Positions 35,969 through 46,011 are shown, counted from the stretch's first letter. The stretch is 64,000 nt of DNA from Porticoccaceae bacterium (GCA_029250825.1 JAQXEN010000061.1:28109-92108); one strand, 5' to 3'. Program-made: numbers and translations. Notes: generated by a model from the sequence alone, not told the origin.

Positions 35969-37075
35969 CTAAAATTCGACAACCGAGCGAATACTTTCGC
36001 CGGAATGCATCAAATCAAATGCCTTATTGATATCTTCAAGGGGCATTTTATGGGTGATCAGATCATCGATATTGATCTTGCCATCCATATACCAATCGAC
36101 AATGCGTGGCACATCAGTGCGACCCCGGGCGCCTCCAAAAGCGGTCCCCCGCCAGGAGCGGCCAGTAACCAACTGGAATGGACGAGTGGTAATCTGTTTG
36201 CCGGCACCGGCGACGCCGACTATGCAACTCTCACCCCAGCCTTTGTGACAGCACTCAAGGGCTTGGCGCATCACCTCAACATTGCCGATACATTCAAAGC
36301 TGTAATCAACACCGCCACCGGTCATCTGAACAATATGATCAACCAGATTATCCACCTCTTTTGGGTTAACAAAATCGGTCATGCCAAACTGTTTGCCCAG
36401 AGCGGCTCTGGCGGGGTTTAGATCGATACCGATAATCCTCGTGGCGCCGACCATTTTGGCACCCTGAATCACATTGAGGCCAATGCCCCCCAGTCCAAAT
36501 ACCGCAACGGTAGAGCCGGCTTCAACTTTCATGGTGAAGGCTACAGCACCAATACCGGTGGTTACACCACAGCAGATATAACAAATCTTGTCGAAGGGCG
36601 CATCCTCCCGCACTTTAGCCAATGAAATTTCGGGTAATACGGTGTAATTGGAAAATGTTGAACAGCCCATATAGTGCAGTATGGGTTTGCCCTCAAAGGA
36701 GAAACGGCTAGTGCCATCGGGCATCAACCCCTGCCCCTGAGTCGAACGCACTGCCTGACAGAGATTAGTTTTTGGGTTTAGGCAATACTCGCATTCACGG
36801 CACTCAGCGGTATAAAGCGGAATCACATGATCGCCGGGCTTGAGGTGTTTTACACCGGGCCCCACTTCCACCACTACGCCGGCCCCCTCATGACCCAAAA
36901 TAGCCGGAAAGGCTCCCTCGGGATCATCCCCTGATAAAGTAAAGGCATCAGTATGGCAGACACCTGTGGCTTTAATTTCAACCAAGACTTCGCCAGTCCG
37001 TGGGCCATCGAGATCCACTTCAACAATTTCTAGGGGTTTGCCTGGGCCAAAGGCCACTGCTGCTCTGGTTTTCAT
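35969..37075 (-). CDS. frmA: S-(hydroxymethyl)glutathione dehydrogenase (class III alcohol dehydrogenase)
   Basis: 368 residues. Oxidises the spontaneous formaldehyde-glutathione adduct to S-formylglutathione with NAD. Catalytic zinc ligands: cysteine in [10 protein letters not shown] (C39), histidine in LGHEGAG (about 61) and a later cysteine; structural zinc in [15 protein letters not shown] (about 91-105). Rossmann motif [15 protein letters not shown] near 193-207. First gene of the C1 run, divergent from the amidohydrolase gene over 147 bases. No frmR-type regulator is adjacent. Confidence 0.96.
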   Translation of the reverse strand: MKTRAAVAFGPGKPLEIVEVDLDGPRTGEVLVEIKATGVCHTDAFTLSGDDPEGAFPAILGHEGAGVVVEVGPGVKHLKPGDHVIPLYTAECRECEYCLNPKTNLCQAVRSTQGQGLMPDGTSRFSFEGKPILHYMGCSTFSNYTVLPEISLAKVREDAPFDKICYICCGVTTGIGAVAFTMKVEAGSTVAVFGLGGIGLNVIQGAKMVGATRIIGIDLNPARAALGKQFGMTDFVNPKEVDNLVDHIVQMTGGGVDYSFECIGNVEVMRQALECCHKGWGESCIVGVAGAGKQITTRPFQLVTGRSWRGTAFGGARGRTDVPRIVDWYMDGKINIDDLITHKMPLEDINKAFDLMHSGESIRSVVEF

Positions 37076-37092
37076 AGGGATAATCCTCTACC

Positions 37093-37102
37093 ACACATGT
37101 GT
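37093..37102. promoter_or_regulatory. Short palindrome ACACATGTGT upstream of frmA
   Basis: A perfect 10-base palindrome inside the longer imperfect CTACCACACATGTGTAGG, 18 bases before the frmA start. Position suits an operator, but it could be chance. Confidence 0.25.
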
Positions 37103-37222
37103 AGGTTGAATTTATTGGCTGTGCTGACTGCAATGATTGATTTCCATCTTAGGCGAAAACCGGTTATTTTGCCTATTAGATTAGATGCCTATAAGAATAA
37201 TTAATAACAGCCGGGGAATACT

Positions 37223-38989
37223 ATGAGACCCACAATAACTATCTGCGCATGGTTCTTGAGCCTTCCAATCTTGAGCCTCCCAATCTTGAGCGTCACGGCA
37301 TTCAGTGCCGATTACACCCAGGCCACCAGCGTTAGCGGCGAGTTAGTTATTTATACTGCCAAGAAAATCATCACCATGGAAACGGCAATGCCCGAGGCCA
37401 CCGCTGTGGCTGTTGCCGATGGTCGCATTGTTGCAGTGGGTTCACTCAAATCCCTGAGTAGTTGGACAGACCAAAAACCGGCGCGGATTGATCAACGCTT
37501 TGAGGGCAAGGTTATTATGCCCGGCTTTATCGATCCCCATGTACACCCTTCACTGCCAGCAGTGCTGACACAGTTTCCCTTTATTGCCCCGGATGACTGG
37601 TCACTGCCCACCGGAGAATTTCCCGGAGCCAAGACTCCGCAAGCTTATCTCAAGCGCCTTACCCAACTCGTTGCCGAACACCGGGATACAACTGTTCCCT
37701 TTATTGCCTGGGGTTACCACCCCCTGTGGCACGGGGAATTATTTCGCCAACAGCTCAGCGAACTGTTCCCAGACCAGCCAGTGATGCTTTGGCACCGCTC
37801 CTTCCATGAAATTATCGCCAACGATGCGGCACTGGCAATGCTTGATATCAAACAGACGGATCTGGCGGACAATCCGTTAACCGATTGGTCAAAGGGACAT
37901 TTCTTTGAAAATGGCATGTATGCCTTAATACCGAAAATGGAATTTTTATTTGACCCCGCTCGCTTTGGCAAAGGCATGAAGAACTTTATCGACATGGTGC
38001 ATCAGGGAGGCGTTACCACCGCTCTCGATATGGGCACTGGTGTGTTTGGCAATCCCGACTCAGAAATCGGCCTAATTCGTCATACCGTTGAGACATTACA
38101 GGCCCCGGCGAGGTTAATTCTAACGCCAATTATTACCGACTTTATTGGCCGTGGGGTCGCCATTGAAGACGCCCTCAAGCAAGTGGATATCTGGCGTAGC
38201 CAAAATAGTCACCGAGTGATGTTTGACCGCCGTTTTAAACTGATGATCGACGGGGCTATATACAGCGGTCTCGCCCAGTTTAAGTTTCCCGGCTATATAG
38301 ATGGCCATCAGGGTGTATGGATGGTGCCGGCGGATATCTCTCAGCAATGGGCTCAGGCCTTTTGGGATGCCGGCTATCAGATCCATGCTCACACCAATGG
38401 CGATGGTAGTGCTGAGGTCTTAATCAATCTTTTAAAAGACCTGCAAAAAAACACCCCCAAAACCGATCACCGTTTGACCCTGGAACATTTTGCCTACACC
38501 ACCGAAGATCAAAATCGACAACTTGCTGAGCTTGGTGCAGTAGTCTCAGCTAACCCCTACTACCACTATATGCTCAGCGATATGTACAGCGACCAATGGT
38601 TGGGTGCCGATCGCGGCAGCCAAATGGTGCGCCTCGGTTCACTAGAGCGACTGGGCATGCCCTTCGCCTTTCATTCCGACAGCCCTATGGCGCCACTGGA
38701 GCCGTTAACTCTGGTTTCAGCAGCGGTAAACCGAGTGACGATTAATGGCAACCTCAGCGGGGCCAATGAGCGCGTCAGCCTCAATGCGGGCCTTCGTGCG
38801 ATCACCATTGATGCGGCCTGGGTAATGGGTTGGGAAGATGAAATTGGGTCAATTCGTGCGGGCAAAAAAGCCGATTTTACCATACTGGAATCGGATCCCT
38901 ATGAGGTCGGGCCCAGCGGGTTAAAAGATATCAAAATTTGGGGCACAGTTTTTGAGGGGCTGCCGGCGCCCCTAGAACCACTGAATTAA
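37223..38989 (+). CDS. Exported YtcJ-like amidohydrolase
   Basis: 588 residues. A signal peptide covers about residues 1-29 (ends near VTAFSA). The metal-dependent hydrolase fold follows, with VIMPGFIDPHVHPSL near 100-114 holding the HxH metal motif and HAHTNGD and HSDSPM further on. The last 60 residues form the usual composite beta-domain (GSIRAGKKADFTILESDP). The family cleaves formamides, amides or aromatic substrates; none can be assigned. The signal-peptide core is encoded by a 15-base tandem duplication giving LSLPI twice. Confidence 0.88.
   Translation: MRPTITICAWFLSLPILSLPILSVTAFSADYTQATSVSGELVIYTAKKIITMETAMPEATAVAVADGRIVAVGSLKSLSSWTDQKPARIDQRFEGKVIMPGFIDPHVHPSLPAVLTQFPFIAPDDWSLPTGEFPGAKTPQAYLKRLTQLVAEHRDTTVPFIAWGYHPLWHGELFRQQLSELFPDQPVMLWHRSFHEIIANDAALAMLDIKQTDLADNPLTDWSKGHFFENGMYALIPKMEFLFDPARFGKGMKNFIDMVHQGGVTTALDMGTGVFGNPDSEIGLIRHTVETLQAPARLILTPIITDFIGRGVAIEDALKQVDIWRSQNSHRVMFDRRFKLMIDGAIYSGLAQFKFPGYIDGHQGVWMVPADISQQWAQAFWDAGYQIHAHTNGDGSAEVLINLLKDLQKNTPKTDHRLTLEHFAYTTEDQNRQLAELGAVVSANPYYHYMLSDMYSDQWLGADRGSQMVRLGSLERLGMPFAFHSDSPMAPLEPLTLVSAAVNRVTINGNLSGANERVSLNAGLRAITIDAAWVMGWEDEIGSIRAGKKADFTILESDPYEVGPSGLKDIKIWGTVFEGLPAPLEPLN
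37256..37290 (+). repeat. 15-bp tandem duplication in signal-peptide coding region
   Basis: TTGAGCCTTCCAATC (37256-37270), TTGAGCCTCCCAATC (37271-37285) and TTGAG (37286-37290). The two full units differ at one base and are in frame, so copy-number change would lengthen or shorten the hydrophobic core by five residues. Confidence 0.8.
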
Positions 38990-39203
38990 CTGGGGATCAT
39001 AGAGCAGACATTGAGCCGCTTGAACGGTTTGCAAAGATCACTCTGCCATTAGATATGGCCTTATCCATCCCCCCGATGGGGTAGCCGTTTCAGGCTCGCC
39101 GGTCATAACTGGGAGTTTCGCTGGAGAGTTTTTGTCGCTACTATCGCACGGTTGCAAAGGACGGCACCGAGCAATAAAAATAATAATAATAATTAGAGGG
39201 GAC

Positions 39204-40622
39204 ATGAAAATGTTGAAAACTCTTACTAGGTCTTTATCCTTAATACTCCTTTTAACGCTGCTGGCTTCTTGTGGCGGCGGTGGTTCCAGTTCATCTGCAC
39301 CGGCAGATCTGTCAGTGGAGACAGAGACGGAAACCGAAGAAACCCCAGAGGTTGTTCAACCCGTGGTTTGGCAAGAGGCCACACCTGAATCAGTGGGTAT
39401 GGATTCAGTTCTATTAGAACAGGCCTTTGATGAAGCCTTTATCGATGGCAGTTATACTCAGGCTGCTCTGGTGATCAAAGACGATAAGCTCGTCTATGAA
39501 CGCTACAGAGGTATTCTGCCAACGGAGGCCGCCAATGTCACAGCGGGCAGTACTCTCGACAGCCAAGCTGTTTATGGCACACGCGATAAAGATAGCCTTG
39601 CGACCTCCTGGTCAACGGCAAAGTCCTTTACTAGCCTGTTGATCGCCATTGCTATTGAGCAGGGCTATATTGAATCCCTTTCAGAACCGGCCTCAACCTA
39701 TATAGATGAGTGGCAAGGGGACGAGCGAGCGGCGATCACAATTCGTAATCTGTTGGATATGCGCTCGGGGCTGCCAGTAGCCTGTTATGACTTTATCGCA
39801 CAGGCCTTGGACACCTGCACCAATGCAGCCAGCTCAGGGGGTGATTTAGTTTTTTCCAATGATCAGATGTCGGGCTGTATTAGCCGCCCTCTGGCAGAGA
39901 CCAATATTAGTCAGCCCTGGTATACATCAGGGCCAATCTGGCAGGCCGGTTACTGGCTCTACTCTAACTGCGACACCATGATCCTCGGGGAAATTCTCTA
40001 TCGAGCTACGGCGCAGGATCTACAGACCTACGCTGACTTGCATCTATTTTCTAAAATCGGCATGCAGGCGCAATGGTGGCGTGACAACCAGGGCACCAGT
40101 CAGGTCGATGGCAACTATTTGGCCTATTGCTGCCTCGATGCCACACCCCGTGATTTTGCACGATTTGGACAGTTACTGCTGAATAATGGCGTATGGGATA
40201 ATGAACAGGTGATTCCCAGCTCTTATGTCGACAGTATCAAAAATATTACTCTGGACTCTGTAGTGACCGAAATCGCCGGAGGAATATTCAGCTACGGCCT
40301 AAAGTTTTGGAGCATACTATCTGCCCGTCAGGATGATGGCACGATGTATCCACCGCAAAATACGCTGATCTCAACCGTGGGTTTTGATGGTCAGTACATC
40401 ACCATAGACTTCGACAATAATATTGTGGTGGTTCGCAATGGCCTTTACAGTCCGATTTTTGCCGTCTCCGATGAGCGGAAAATGACGATTTCTGCCAGTG
40501 ATCCTAGCCAATCCAACTTAGTTGGCTCATTGCCCGCCGGCATCGGTATGGATGCTCCACTCAATTACTCACATCAGAAACTGCTGTACGGAGTAAAAAA
40601 CGCCATTGACCTGGCACCATAA
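39204..40622 (+). CDS. Serine hydrolase lipoprotein (beta-lactamase / class C family fold)
   Basis: 472 residues from ATG 39204, chosen because AGAGGGG lies five bases upstream and a lipoprotein signal peptide begins there; an in-frame TTG at 39132 has neither. Lipobox LLASC with acylated cysteine at about residue 22, followed by Gly/Ser-rich and Glu/Thr-rich linkers. The catalytic SxxK motif is STAK (SWSTAKSFTS, about 132-141) and YSN is the second motif (WLYSNCDTM). Family members include esterases, D-aminopeptidases and 6-aminohexanoate hydrolases (NylB), which this resembles in size. Six cysteines are unusual for the family and may form disulfides outside the cytoplasm. Confidence 0.88.
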   Translation: MKMLKTLTRSLSLILLLTLLASCGGGGSSSSAPADLSVETETETEETPEVVQPVVWQEATPESVGMDSVLLEQAFDEAFIDGSYTQAALVIKDDKLVYERYRGILPTEAANVTAGSTLDSQAVYGTRDKDSLATSWSTAKSFTSLLIAIAIEQGYIESLSEPASTYIDEWQGDERAAITIRNLLDMRSGLPVACYDFIAQALDTCTNAASSGGDLVFSNDQMSGCISRPLAETNISQPWYTSGPIWQAGYWLYSNCDTMILGEILYRATAQDLQTYADLHLFSKIGMQAQWWRDNQGTSQVDGNYLAYCCLDATPRDFARFGQLLLNNGVWDNEQVIPSSYVDSIKNITLDSVVTEIAGGIFSYGLKFWSILSARQDDGTMYPPQNTLISTVGFDGQYITIDFDNNIVVVRNGLYSPIFAVSDERKMTISASDPSQSNLVGSLPAGIGMDAPLNYSHQKLLYGVKNAIDLAP

Positions 40623-40673
40623 GCGAGGGGAATCAATCCTCACAATAATTAAAACTATAAAAAAGGAAAGATC

Positions 40674-41039
40674 ATGAGTGACATTATTCTCTGCGCCCTA
40701 GCACTGACATTATTTCAAATCTGGCTGCTGCCAATGGCTGTCAATTTAAAAAATAGCGACTATCTGCTAGGCAATCGCGATGAGGAAATCGAGACCTCGG
40801 TAACCTATAAGCGTATCGCACGCGCCGCAGCGAACCTTCAAGAAACACTGCCGATTTTTCTGACTCTGGCACTCCTGTCAATGATCATGGATATCGACAA
40901 CACTCAGGCCGCAAGCGCCTGGTTGGCACTGCGGGTTATTCATCTGGGCTGTTACACCTTTGGCCTGGCAAAATTGCGCAGCCTTAGCTGGGTCGGCTCA
41001 CTGATTGCTATGGTCTACATGGCGATGCAGCTGATTTAA
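40674..41039 (+). CDS. MAPEG family membrane protein
   Basis: 121 residues with four hydrophobic segments. RAAANLQETLPIFLTLALL near residues 50-68 is the family's conserved helix with the Asn-x-x-Glu pair. MAPEG proteins include microsomal glutathione transferases; bacterial ones are mostly uncharacterised. It follows the serine hydrolase by 51 bases with AAAGGAAAGATC before ATG. Confidence 0.87.
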   Translation: MSDIILCALALTLFQIWLLPMAVNLKNSDYLLGNRDEEIETSVTYKRIARAAANLQETLPIFLTLALLSMIMDIDNTQAASAWLALRVIHLGCYTFGLAKLRSLSWVGSLIAMVYMAMQLI

Positions 41040-41115
41040 TCAACGCCAAGCGTCACTACCAATCTAGATCAGCCGCTGTGCCACGGGCAGCGGCTAATGC
41101 TCAATAGGAAATACT

Positions 41116-43071
41116 ATGCGTAGCCAAATCTCTTTAGTACTTGGAATATTATTGCTCAGCGCCTGCAGTGGATCAGATAACTCAACTGCACCCAGCATCC
41201 AACAATCAACATCCACTGACACCGCTGCAGTTGAATCCGGCAGCTGTGATAATTTTAATGCAGATGGCACTGCACTGTTTGGCGATCTGCATGTGCATAC
41301 CAGCTACTCCTTTGATGCCGCGGCCAATAGCCTAGGCACCACACCAGCGGATGCCCATCGCTATGCCCGTGGTGAAGCAATTCCATTTTTCCCCGTGGAC
41401 AAACAAGGGCTTCCCCTTGGCTCAGTCAAAATTGATCGTCCATTGGATTTTCTTGCGGTCACCGATCACGGAGAATTTCTCGGCGAGCGGGCACTGTGCC
41501 GCACTGAGGGTTCGTCGGCCTACAACACCACTTTTTGTAATAACTATCGGGTCAATGAGCGTCAGGGCATGATGATGTTAGGCTCGGTGATCACCACTGA
41601 AACCCCTGTACGCATTGAAGAAATTTGCGGCGCCGATGGCAGTCAGTGCAGTCAATATGCCGAGTCACCTTGGCAGGATATTCAATTGGCGGCCAATAAC
41701 GCCAATGCGCCCTGCGAGTTCACCAGTTTTGTTGCCTACGAGTACACCGGCACACCAGGCACATCGAATTACCACCGCAATGTCATCTTCCGCGATAACA
41801 ATGTTCCAGCCAAACCGGTGAGCTATATAGATGCACCCATCGACAGCAAACTGTGGTCAGCACTGGACGCTGTCTGTGATATTGCCGAGGGCTGTGACTA
41901 CCTGACTATTCCTCACAATTCGAATCTGGCCAATGGGCGCATGGCTCCCTATATGCAGCTTGAAGATACCACTGCAGCAAAACGCGCCTATGCCACGGCG
42001 CGATTGAAACGCGAGCCGATTATGGAAATCTTTCAGCACAAGGGCAGCTCCGAATGTATCAATGGATTGAGCAGTGTCTTTGGCGCACCGGATGAGCTCT
42101 GTGAGGTTGAAGCGGTCAGGCATATGGGTGAAAAGAGAACCTATGTCACCCGCAGCTTGGATGAGGGCGATCTTACTCTCGGTGAAGCCTCCGAGGTCAC
42201 TGCCGAATGTGAGCCGGGGCAAATTGGCAGCAACGGTATGCTCGGTGCCGGCTGTGTTCATCCCACAGACTTCCAGCGCTCCGGCCTGTTGGTTGGCCTG
42301 CTCGAAGAGCAAGCTATTGGCTTAAACCCCGTTAAGCTCGGTACCATTGCCGCCACTGACACCCATTCAAGTACTCCTGGCGCGGTTATTGAAGACGCTT
42401 GGACCGGTGCTGTCACCGGTGAATCAAACCCTGCAGAAAGGCTTAAGCCAGGCTTATTAACAAGCGGTATCGATGGAAACCCTGGTGGCTTAGCCGGTGT
42501 TTGGGCTAAACAAAATACTCGCGATGGCATCTTTGACGCGATGTTGCGCAAAGAAGTATTTGGCACCTCTGGCCCGCGCATTCGACCACGGCTATTTGCT
42601 GGCTGGGATCTCGATCAAGGTCTCTGCGATGCGCCGGATATGGTCGCTAAAGCCTATGCCTCTGGTGTCCCTATGGGTGCTGATTTAGTGGCTGCGGCGG
42701 ACAGTAACAATAAGCCTAGCCTATTAGCCTATGCATCGAAGGATCCAGATGGCAAAGCATTGGTAGCGCTACACCTGATCAAGGGGTGGATTGATGCTGA
42801 GGGCCAAATGCACAATGAGGTGCTTACCGTTGCCGAAGCAGAAGCTGGGTCAGATAGTCTCTGTGCGGTGTACCGCGATGAGAACTTTGCTGCCAACCAG
42901 TCAGCCTATTACTATTTGCGCGCGGTAGAGCCTGAGACAGCTCGCTGGCACACCTATGACTGCGCTGCATTGGCCGAGGCCGATCGGCCAGAGGTGTGCA
43001 CTAATGGGGCTTACCCTGAGACAGTTCGAGAAATGGCTTGGACATCGCCAATTTGGTACCAGGGAGAGTGA
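41116..43071 (+). CDS. DUF3604 domain lipoprotein
   Basis: 651 residues. Lipoprotein signal: LLLSACSGSDN, cysteine at about residue 17. The PHP-like metal motif ALFGDLHVHTSYSFDA is near 53-68; further motifs are FLAVTDHGEFLGE near 111-123 and ATDTHSSTPG near 415-424. DUF3604 proteins are common in marine heterotrophs and are predicted metal-dependent hydrolases of unknown substrate. It is outside the cytoplasm, anchored to a membrane. A terminator follows. Confidence 0.9.
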   Translation: MRSQISLVLGILLLSACSGSDNSTAPSIQQSTSTDTAAVESGSCDNFNADGTALFGDLHVHTSYSFDAAANSLGTTPADAHRYARGEAIPFFPVDKQGLPLGSVKIDRPLDFLAVTDHGEFLGERALCRTEGSSAYNTTFCNNYRVNERQGMMMLGSVITTETPVRIEEICGADGSQCSQYAESPWQDIQLAANNANAPCEFTSFVAYEYTGTPGTSNYHRNVIFRDNNVPAKPVSYIDAPIDSKLWSALDAVCDIAEGCDYLTIPHNSNLANGRMAPYMQLEDTTAAKRAYATARLKREPIMEIFQHKGSSECINGLSSVFGAPDELCEVEAVRHMGEKRTYVTRSLDEGDLTLGEASEVTAECEPGQIGSNGMLGAGCVHPTDFQRSGLLVGLLEEQAIGLNPVKLGTIAATDTHSSTPGAVIEDAWTGAVTGESNPAERLKPGLLTSGIDGNPGGLAGVWAKQNTRDGIFDAMLRKEVFGTSGPRIRPRLFAGWDLDQGLCDAPDMVAKAYASGVPMGADLVAAADSNNKPSLLAYASKDPDGKALVALHLIKGWIDAEGQMHNEVLTVAEAEAGSDSLCAVYRDENFAANQSAYYYLRAVEPETARWHTYDCAALAEADRPEVCTNGAYPETVREMAWTSPIWYQGE

Positions 43072-43128
43072 GGTAGTCAGAACCGATAATGGCGTGGTTA
43101 AATTAAACACCTTGCACAATCGATAAGC

Positions 43129-43157
43129 TAAAAGCCCCCTCTTTAGGGGGCTTTTTT
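43129..43157 (+). terminator. Rho-independent terminator after DUF3604 gene
   Basis: AAAAGCCCCC, loop TCTTTA, GGGGGCTTTTTT. It lies 58 bases after the stop and before the acyl-CoA synthetase promoter region. Confidence 0.93.
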
Positions 43158-43260
43158 GTTTCCGAGAATAGTCCGGTAACTATTGCGTAAACAACTACGA
43201 TCAGTACACTGAGTTATTAAGACAGCCGTAGAGCTGTTATTTTTGATCAGGGGTAAAACA

Positions 43261-44829
43261 ATGATTCCACTGCATGAAATCAGCTGTGTTGCTGATATCA
43301 CCCGCTATCAGGCGCGGATTAACGGCGCAGGTATCGCCCAATTCTTTGAAGGCCGTGAAACCACATACTTAGAGCTCGATCGCCGCGCCAGTCAAATAGC
43401 CAATGGGCTGATTGCCGCCGGTTGCAGCCCAGGAACACGTATCGGCTATATTGGCAAAAACAGTGACAGCTACTTCGAAGTGATGATTGGCACAGCAAAA
43501 GCCAATCTGGTTATGGCGGCGGTTAACTGGCGGCTCGCGGGGCCCGAAATAGACTTTGTGCTCAACAATGCTGAGGCTGAAGTGCTCTTTGTTGGCGCTG
43601 AATTTTACCAGGTTATCCAACAGATCGCTCCTGCTCTGACTTCTCTGCGCATGGTTATTGCAATCGATGATGGAGACAACAGCTGGACGCCATTTACCCA
43701 CTGGCGCGATAAACAATCTGATGCTGACCCTCTGCTGCCGCTTGATCTGGACGCTGATGTTATCCAGATGTACACCAGTGGTACCACTGGCCATCCCAAA
43801 GGTGTTCAGCTAACCAACAGTAATTATCTCGATCTGATGGATCAGGCGGCCAATGGCGGCTGGGGAGATTGGACTCAAGGCGAAGCCAGTCTGGTGGCCA
43901 TGCCGATCTTCCATGTGGCGGGAGTGAATATTGGTCTGATCGGATTAGCTCAGGGTCTAAAAAACGTTATCTTGAGAGATATAGATCCGGTGTTAATTCT
44001 CGATCTTCTCGAGCAGCACAGAGTTAAATATGTCTTTTTTGTGCCCGCCGTCATTATGTTTCTCAACTCTGTTCCCGGTGTTGGCGACAGGGACTTTTCC
44101 AATCTGGACTTGATGCTCTACGGAGCAAGTCCGATTTCAGAAGACGTTCTATTAACGGCTACCAACATTTTTAAATGCCATTTTTGTCAGGTCTATGGCC
44201 TCACCGAGACCGCCGGTGCTGGCACTATCTTGGAGTCCCAAGACCATGACCCAGCAAGAGGCAAATTGCGCTCCTGCGGCAAGCCAGCGGCCACCGCTGA
44301 GGTCCGAATACTGGGTCACAATGGCAAAGATGTGCCAGCAAATACAGTGGGTGAAATACTCTATCGCTCTGGCAGCCTTATGAAAGGTTACTGGAAAAAT
44401 GATCAGGCTACGGCCAAAGCCATTCAAGACGGTTGGTTTTATACCGGCGACGCAGGTTATTTGGATGAAGAGGGTTATCTTTTTATCCATGACCGAATCA
44501 AAGATATGATTGTCTCCGGCGGGGAAAATGTTTATCCCGCCGAAGTGGAAAATGCTCTGTTTAATCTTCCTGAAATTGCTGATGTCGCGGTTATCGGCGT
44601 GCCCGATAAAAAGTGGGGTGAGGCTGTCAAAGCCGTTGTCGTGTTAAAGCCCGGTGAGACGGCTAACGAGGAAGAAATTATTGATTACGCGAAAACCAAA
44701 ATTGCCGGTTATAAAGTCCCCAAAAGTGTCGATTTCATCGATGCCCTGCCGCGCAATCCAACCGGAAAAGTACTCAAGCGAGAACTGCGAGCGGCCTATT
44801 GGGATAATCAAGAGAGGCAGATAAACTAA
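43261..44829 (+). CDS. Long-chain-fatty-acid/acyl-CoA synthetase (AMP-binding)
   Basis: 522 residues from ATG 43261 with AGGGG seven bases upstream; an in-frame TTG at 43243 is less likely. ANL superfamily enzyme forming acyl-AMP, then acyl-CoA. The P-loop-like motif YTSGTTGHPKG is near 167-177, VYGLTETAG near 320, WFYTGDAGY near 400, DRIKDMIVSGGENVYP near 415-430 and the catalytic lysine in NPTGKVLKREL at the C-terminus. Substrate class (fatty, aromatic, bile-acid side chain) cannot be told. It is transcribed alone. Confidence 0.92.
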   Translation: MIPLHEISCVADITRYQARINGAGIAQFFEGRETTYLELDRRASQIANGLIAAGCSPGTRIGYIGKNSDSYFEVMIGTAKANLVMAAVNWRLAGPEIDFVLNNAEAEVLFVGAEFYQVIQQIAPALTSLRMVIAIDDGDNSWTPFTHWRDKQSDADPLLPLDLDADVIQMYTSGTTGHPKGVQLTNSNYLDLMDQAANGGWGDWTQGEASLVAMPIFHVAGVNIGLIGLAQGLKNVILRDIDPVLILDLLEQHRVKYVFFVPAVIMFLNSVPGVGDRDFSNLDLMLYGASPISEDVLLTATNIFKCHFCQVYGLTETAGAGTILESQDHDPARGKLRSCGKPAATAEVRILGHNGKDVPANTVGEILYRSGSLMKGYWKNDQATAKAIQDGWFYTGDAGYLDEEGYLFIHDRIKDMIVSGGENVYPAEVENALFNLPEIADVAVIGVPDKKWGEAVKAVVVLKPGETANEEEIIDYAKTKIAGYKVPKSVDFIDALPRNPTGKVLKRELRAAYWDNQERQIN

Positions 44830-44916
44830 CTTGCTGCTTTGGACCTTTTTGGTTGAGGGTTGCTCGGTCGGTGTTTCTAGATTAAAGGCTATGTAAAGTA
44901 GATAACCTAAAAGCCC

Positions 44917-46011
44917 CTACTCAGCGGACTTATTTTTCTTTGAAAGCGATTTCATATTTTCAATCATCGGACCGATAACCAAACTCATTGCCGGTTTGTT
45001 TTCATCTGCAAATTGAATCGGCCTACTCATTGCCATAGCAGAGAGACCGATTTTTCCTGTATATATACCCGCTCCCAGCCCCTGAACGGCCCTGCCGATA
45101 AATACGCCCAAAGTTGAGACGCCAACCGCCTCTATGGCTTGATCAAAGGCCGCCTCAGTAACGCCAACGAAAACAAGTTGATTGGCCACTGCTCTCAGTA
45201 ATTTGTATCGATTTAAAAAAGACGGACGCAGTCCGTAGACTTGACCAATATCATCTATCATTTTTAAATTGCGCCAAAGGCTTAATAGCATATCTAAAGA
45301 AGCCCAGGGACTTACAGCCACTGCCGCGCCAGTTTCGAGACTGTAGCGAGAAATGCGGTCCAGCACCTCTCTGTCTAACTGTTGAATAAACACCACTTCA
45401 ATATGCTGTATCACTTCCCGGTCATTACTGTAATCCGGCAAACTGTCGAGACAACGCTGAAAGTGAACCTCATGAGGCTTACCTCGATAGAACTCACTTA
45501 ATTGGACGATAAATTCAGAGGTATTTCCAAAGTCATTGGTATTTTTTAGCCGCTGAGATGCAACTCGGATATTGTCTAATGCTAGGCTATTTTTTCGATC
45601 GTAAAGATATCTCCAACAGAGTTGTGCACCAGCCAATGCGACTGCGACTATAACCGCCCCCAAAATAAGCGCTACTAACAGGTGAATATCCAAAGCGCTC
45701 TTTATGAGTTCGTAGAAGTCCCAGAGCAGCATTACCAGCAGCAGTACCCCAAGCCCTATAAAAAAACTCTTTAGCCCTTTAATCGGTAAACTCTCGAGCT
45801 TAATACCTGAATATTCCGATATATGTGGCAGTCGCTCTCCGGCAGTAATTGCCTCTGGCACCTCCCCAAGTTTGTCCTCATCGCTAGGAATAAAGGTTTT
45901 GCCTTGGCGACTCTCAAGGGAATCCCCATGATCTGCTTCATCCAGGGAAAATACACCGCCTTGTTGGCGCGATTCAGCGCTTCCCTCAGCCAATTTTTTA
46001 CTCATTCGCAT
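44917..46011 (-). CDS. DUF697 (YcjF-like) inner-membrane protein
   Basis: 364 residues. Two strong transmembrane helices at about 82-100 and 109-133 (FIGLGVLLLVMLLW, LLVALILGAVIVAVALAG) follow a charged N-terminus; the C-terminal half has GVSTLGVFIGRAVQGLGAGIYTGKIGLSAM, the hydrophobic DUF697 segment. YcjF partners YcjX in the phage-shock regulon of enterobacteria; here the partner is immediately upstream with a ten-base overlap, but no pspA/pspF genes are in the window. Confidence 0.88.
   Translation of the reverse strand: MRMSKKLAEGSAESRQQGGVFSLDEADHGDSLESRQGKTFIPSDEDKLGEVPEAITAGERLPHISEYSGIKLESLPIKGLKSFFIGLGVLLLVMLLWDFYELIKSALDIHLLVALILGAVIVAVALAGAQLCWRYLYDRKNSLALDNIRVASQRLKNTNDFGNTSEFIVQLSEFYRGKPHEVHFQRCLDSLPDYSNDREVIQHIEVVFIQQLDREVLDRISRYSLETGAAVAVSPWASLDMLLSLWRNLKMIDDIGQVYGLRPSFLNRYKLLRAVANQLVFVGVTEAAFDQAIEAVGVSTLGVFIGRAVQGLGAGIYTGKIGLSAMAMSRPIQFADENKPAMSLVIGPMIENMKSLSKKNKSAE

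Noticed and set aside
36005..36421. 138-codon plus-strand ORF
   Set aside because: Entirely antisense to frmA, whose protein is fully conserved.
38990..39203. Possible riboswitch (c-di-GMP type) before the serine hydrolase
   Set aside because: Fragments such as TTGCAAAG and GGGGTAGCCG are suggestive, but the conserved GEMM core is not complete.
41857..42312. 151-codon minus-strand ORF
   Set aside because: Antisense to the DUF3604 gene.
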